Below are positions 62,981 through 64,000 of a DNA stretch of 64,000 bases, piece after piece. Under the pieces are notes generated by a model. That model ran no database searches and had not been told where the DNA came from. It saw only the letters and a program-made list of their open reading frames with translations. The position numbers and the translations under genes are program-made. The stretch comes from Centroberyx gerrardi. Its lineage: Eukaryota; Chordata; Actinopteri; Beryciformes; Berycidae. Every line of letters starts with the position of its first letter. The stretch's first letter is position 1. The DNA lies in NCBI RefSeq assembly GCF_048128805.1, contig NC_135997.1:6202116-6266115 (forward strand), given 5' to 3'.

Positions 62981-63874
62981 TATCACCTAGCCCCAACCTG
63001 GGTATAACGGTACTGCAGCTCAAGGTCAGTCCAGAGGACGATATTTTGAACGTACCAAGATCACTTTTGTTCGGGAGCCCTGAGGAATGGCTGCTAAATT
63101 ATAAGTAGAGGCAGGTGTTAAATTCAGAGCCATACAGGAGAAGACTGTGTGGTATCGTCGTGGATGAGGTCCACATTACATATAAATGGTAAATACATGT
63201 TCAAAAAGTGTAACGATACAGGGAACTTTCTGAGGCAGTATAGGAGGTCAAATTGTCCATTCTAACAAAGCTAACTCAAACTGTAGGCTAACACGCTTTC
63301 CTGTGTTTACACTTTACTTGAACCCCTGTATATCAATTAGCGTTTATGGATAATGTCATCACCTTCCCTGCTTTGATTGGTCAGGGACAAGATCATACAA
63401 GGACTGGAATATCACTGACTCTGGGAACAATCCAATCACCGCTTAAGTACTCTTGTGTACCCCGCCTCTATATTGATATCAGAGAAAGCAACTAGATAGA
63501 TGTTTCCTCCAGACCCCTGAATCACTACAAAAAATGTGTGTGGTTAATATAATGAACAATTCAGGAGGCTGGTACGAGGTACTACAAGTCTAACAGTTCT
63601 TCAGGTTTAAGTCTGATGACATTGAAAAAGTTGCTGATTTCAATCAAGTTGTACACAAGCTTAGCATGATAATTGTTTTTGCAAAAGGATGGAAAAACAG
63701 TGATCAAATGCAGAGCGCTTTCTATTGATGTTGAGTCACACAAAAATACTTCTGCCACAGGCGCCACCTCAGTATGGCGGGGAAGGTAATGACCCAATTT
63801 CTACACCACTTAAGCTGGACAAAGTCAACACTTTTGTCTTTTGGACAGAAACCCAAAAGGTATGGCAGCTTAGA
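62981..63874. other. unassigned sequence at right edge
   Basis: AT-rich, no recognised exon or repeat apart from the hAT end that follows. Confidence 0.5.
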
Positions 63875-64000
63875 TCAGTGGTTCTCAACCTGGGGGTCGG
63901 CACTCCCCGAGGGGTCGCAAGATAATTTGGGGGGGAGGGTTGCAAGATGATGTATGGGATAGGAAAAATACATTTCTACTTTTTATGATTTTTCTCCAAT
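63875..64000. mobile_element. end of a hAT element, cut by window edge
   Basis: CAGTGGTTCTCAACCTGGGG followed by GTCGGCACTCCCCGAGGGGT and GTCGCAAGAT is the well-known terminus of a hAT family abundant in fish; CAGNGGTTCTCAA is also the Charlie-type terminus. The other end lies outside the window. Confidence 0.65.

Overview
The window is nuclear DNA of a ray-finned (teleost) fish. The evidence is the split genes with GT-AG introns, long dinucleotide microsatellites, a tRNA-derived SINE with the conserved core common in fish, many small terminal-inverted-repeat transposons of fish type, and proteins very close to vertebrate RBPMS2, CPEB1, RPS17 and CSNK1G1. No bacterial operon, CRISPR array or virus-like gene was seen.

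Layout. (1) About 1-6,570, + strand: the 3' half of rbpms2; the 5' exons lie outside the window. (2) 6.6-12.4 kb: intergenic, with a hAT-type MITE, microsatellites and hairpins. (3) 12,520-23,140, + strand: complete cpeb1, 12 coding exons, 583 residues in its longer splice form. (4) 24,860-31,402, - strand: complete rps17, 5 coding exons, 134 residues, tail-to-tail with cpeb1. (5) 32.3-57.0 kb, - strand: complete coding region of csnk1g1, 11 core exons giving 424 residues, plus one in-frame 37-codon cassette exon (461 residues if included) and a probable 4.5-kb 3' UTR. (6) 57-64 kb: upstream of csnk1g1, with possible promoter sequence, an unrecognised low-confidence open frame, a PIF/Harbinger-like element inserted into an older MITE, and the end of a hAT element at the window edge.

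How the genes relate. RBPMS2 (Hermes) and CPEB1 are both RNA-binding regulators of maternal mRNA in vertebrate oocytes and lie in tandem here. RPS17 is a 40S ribosomal protein and CSNK1G1 a membrane-anchored kinase. As I recall the human map, RBPMS2 and CSNK1G1 lie at 15q22 while CPEB1 and RPS17 lie at 15q25, so this compact block joins two human neighbourhoods. Exon boundaries were read by eye from splice sites, reading phase and family similarity. Summed coding lengths close in frame for cpeb1 (1,752 nt), rps17 (405 nt) and csnk1g1 (1,275 nt).

The points most worth a second look are the in-frame alternative splice choices in cpeb1, csnk1g1 and rbpms2, a large foldback in a cpeb1 intron, the nested transposon near 61.7-62.9 kb, and the unassigned minus-strand frame near 59.2-59.9 kb. 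I found no clearly new biological system.
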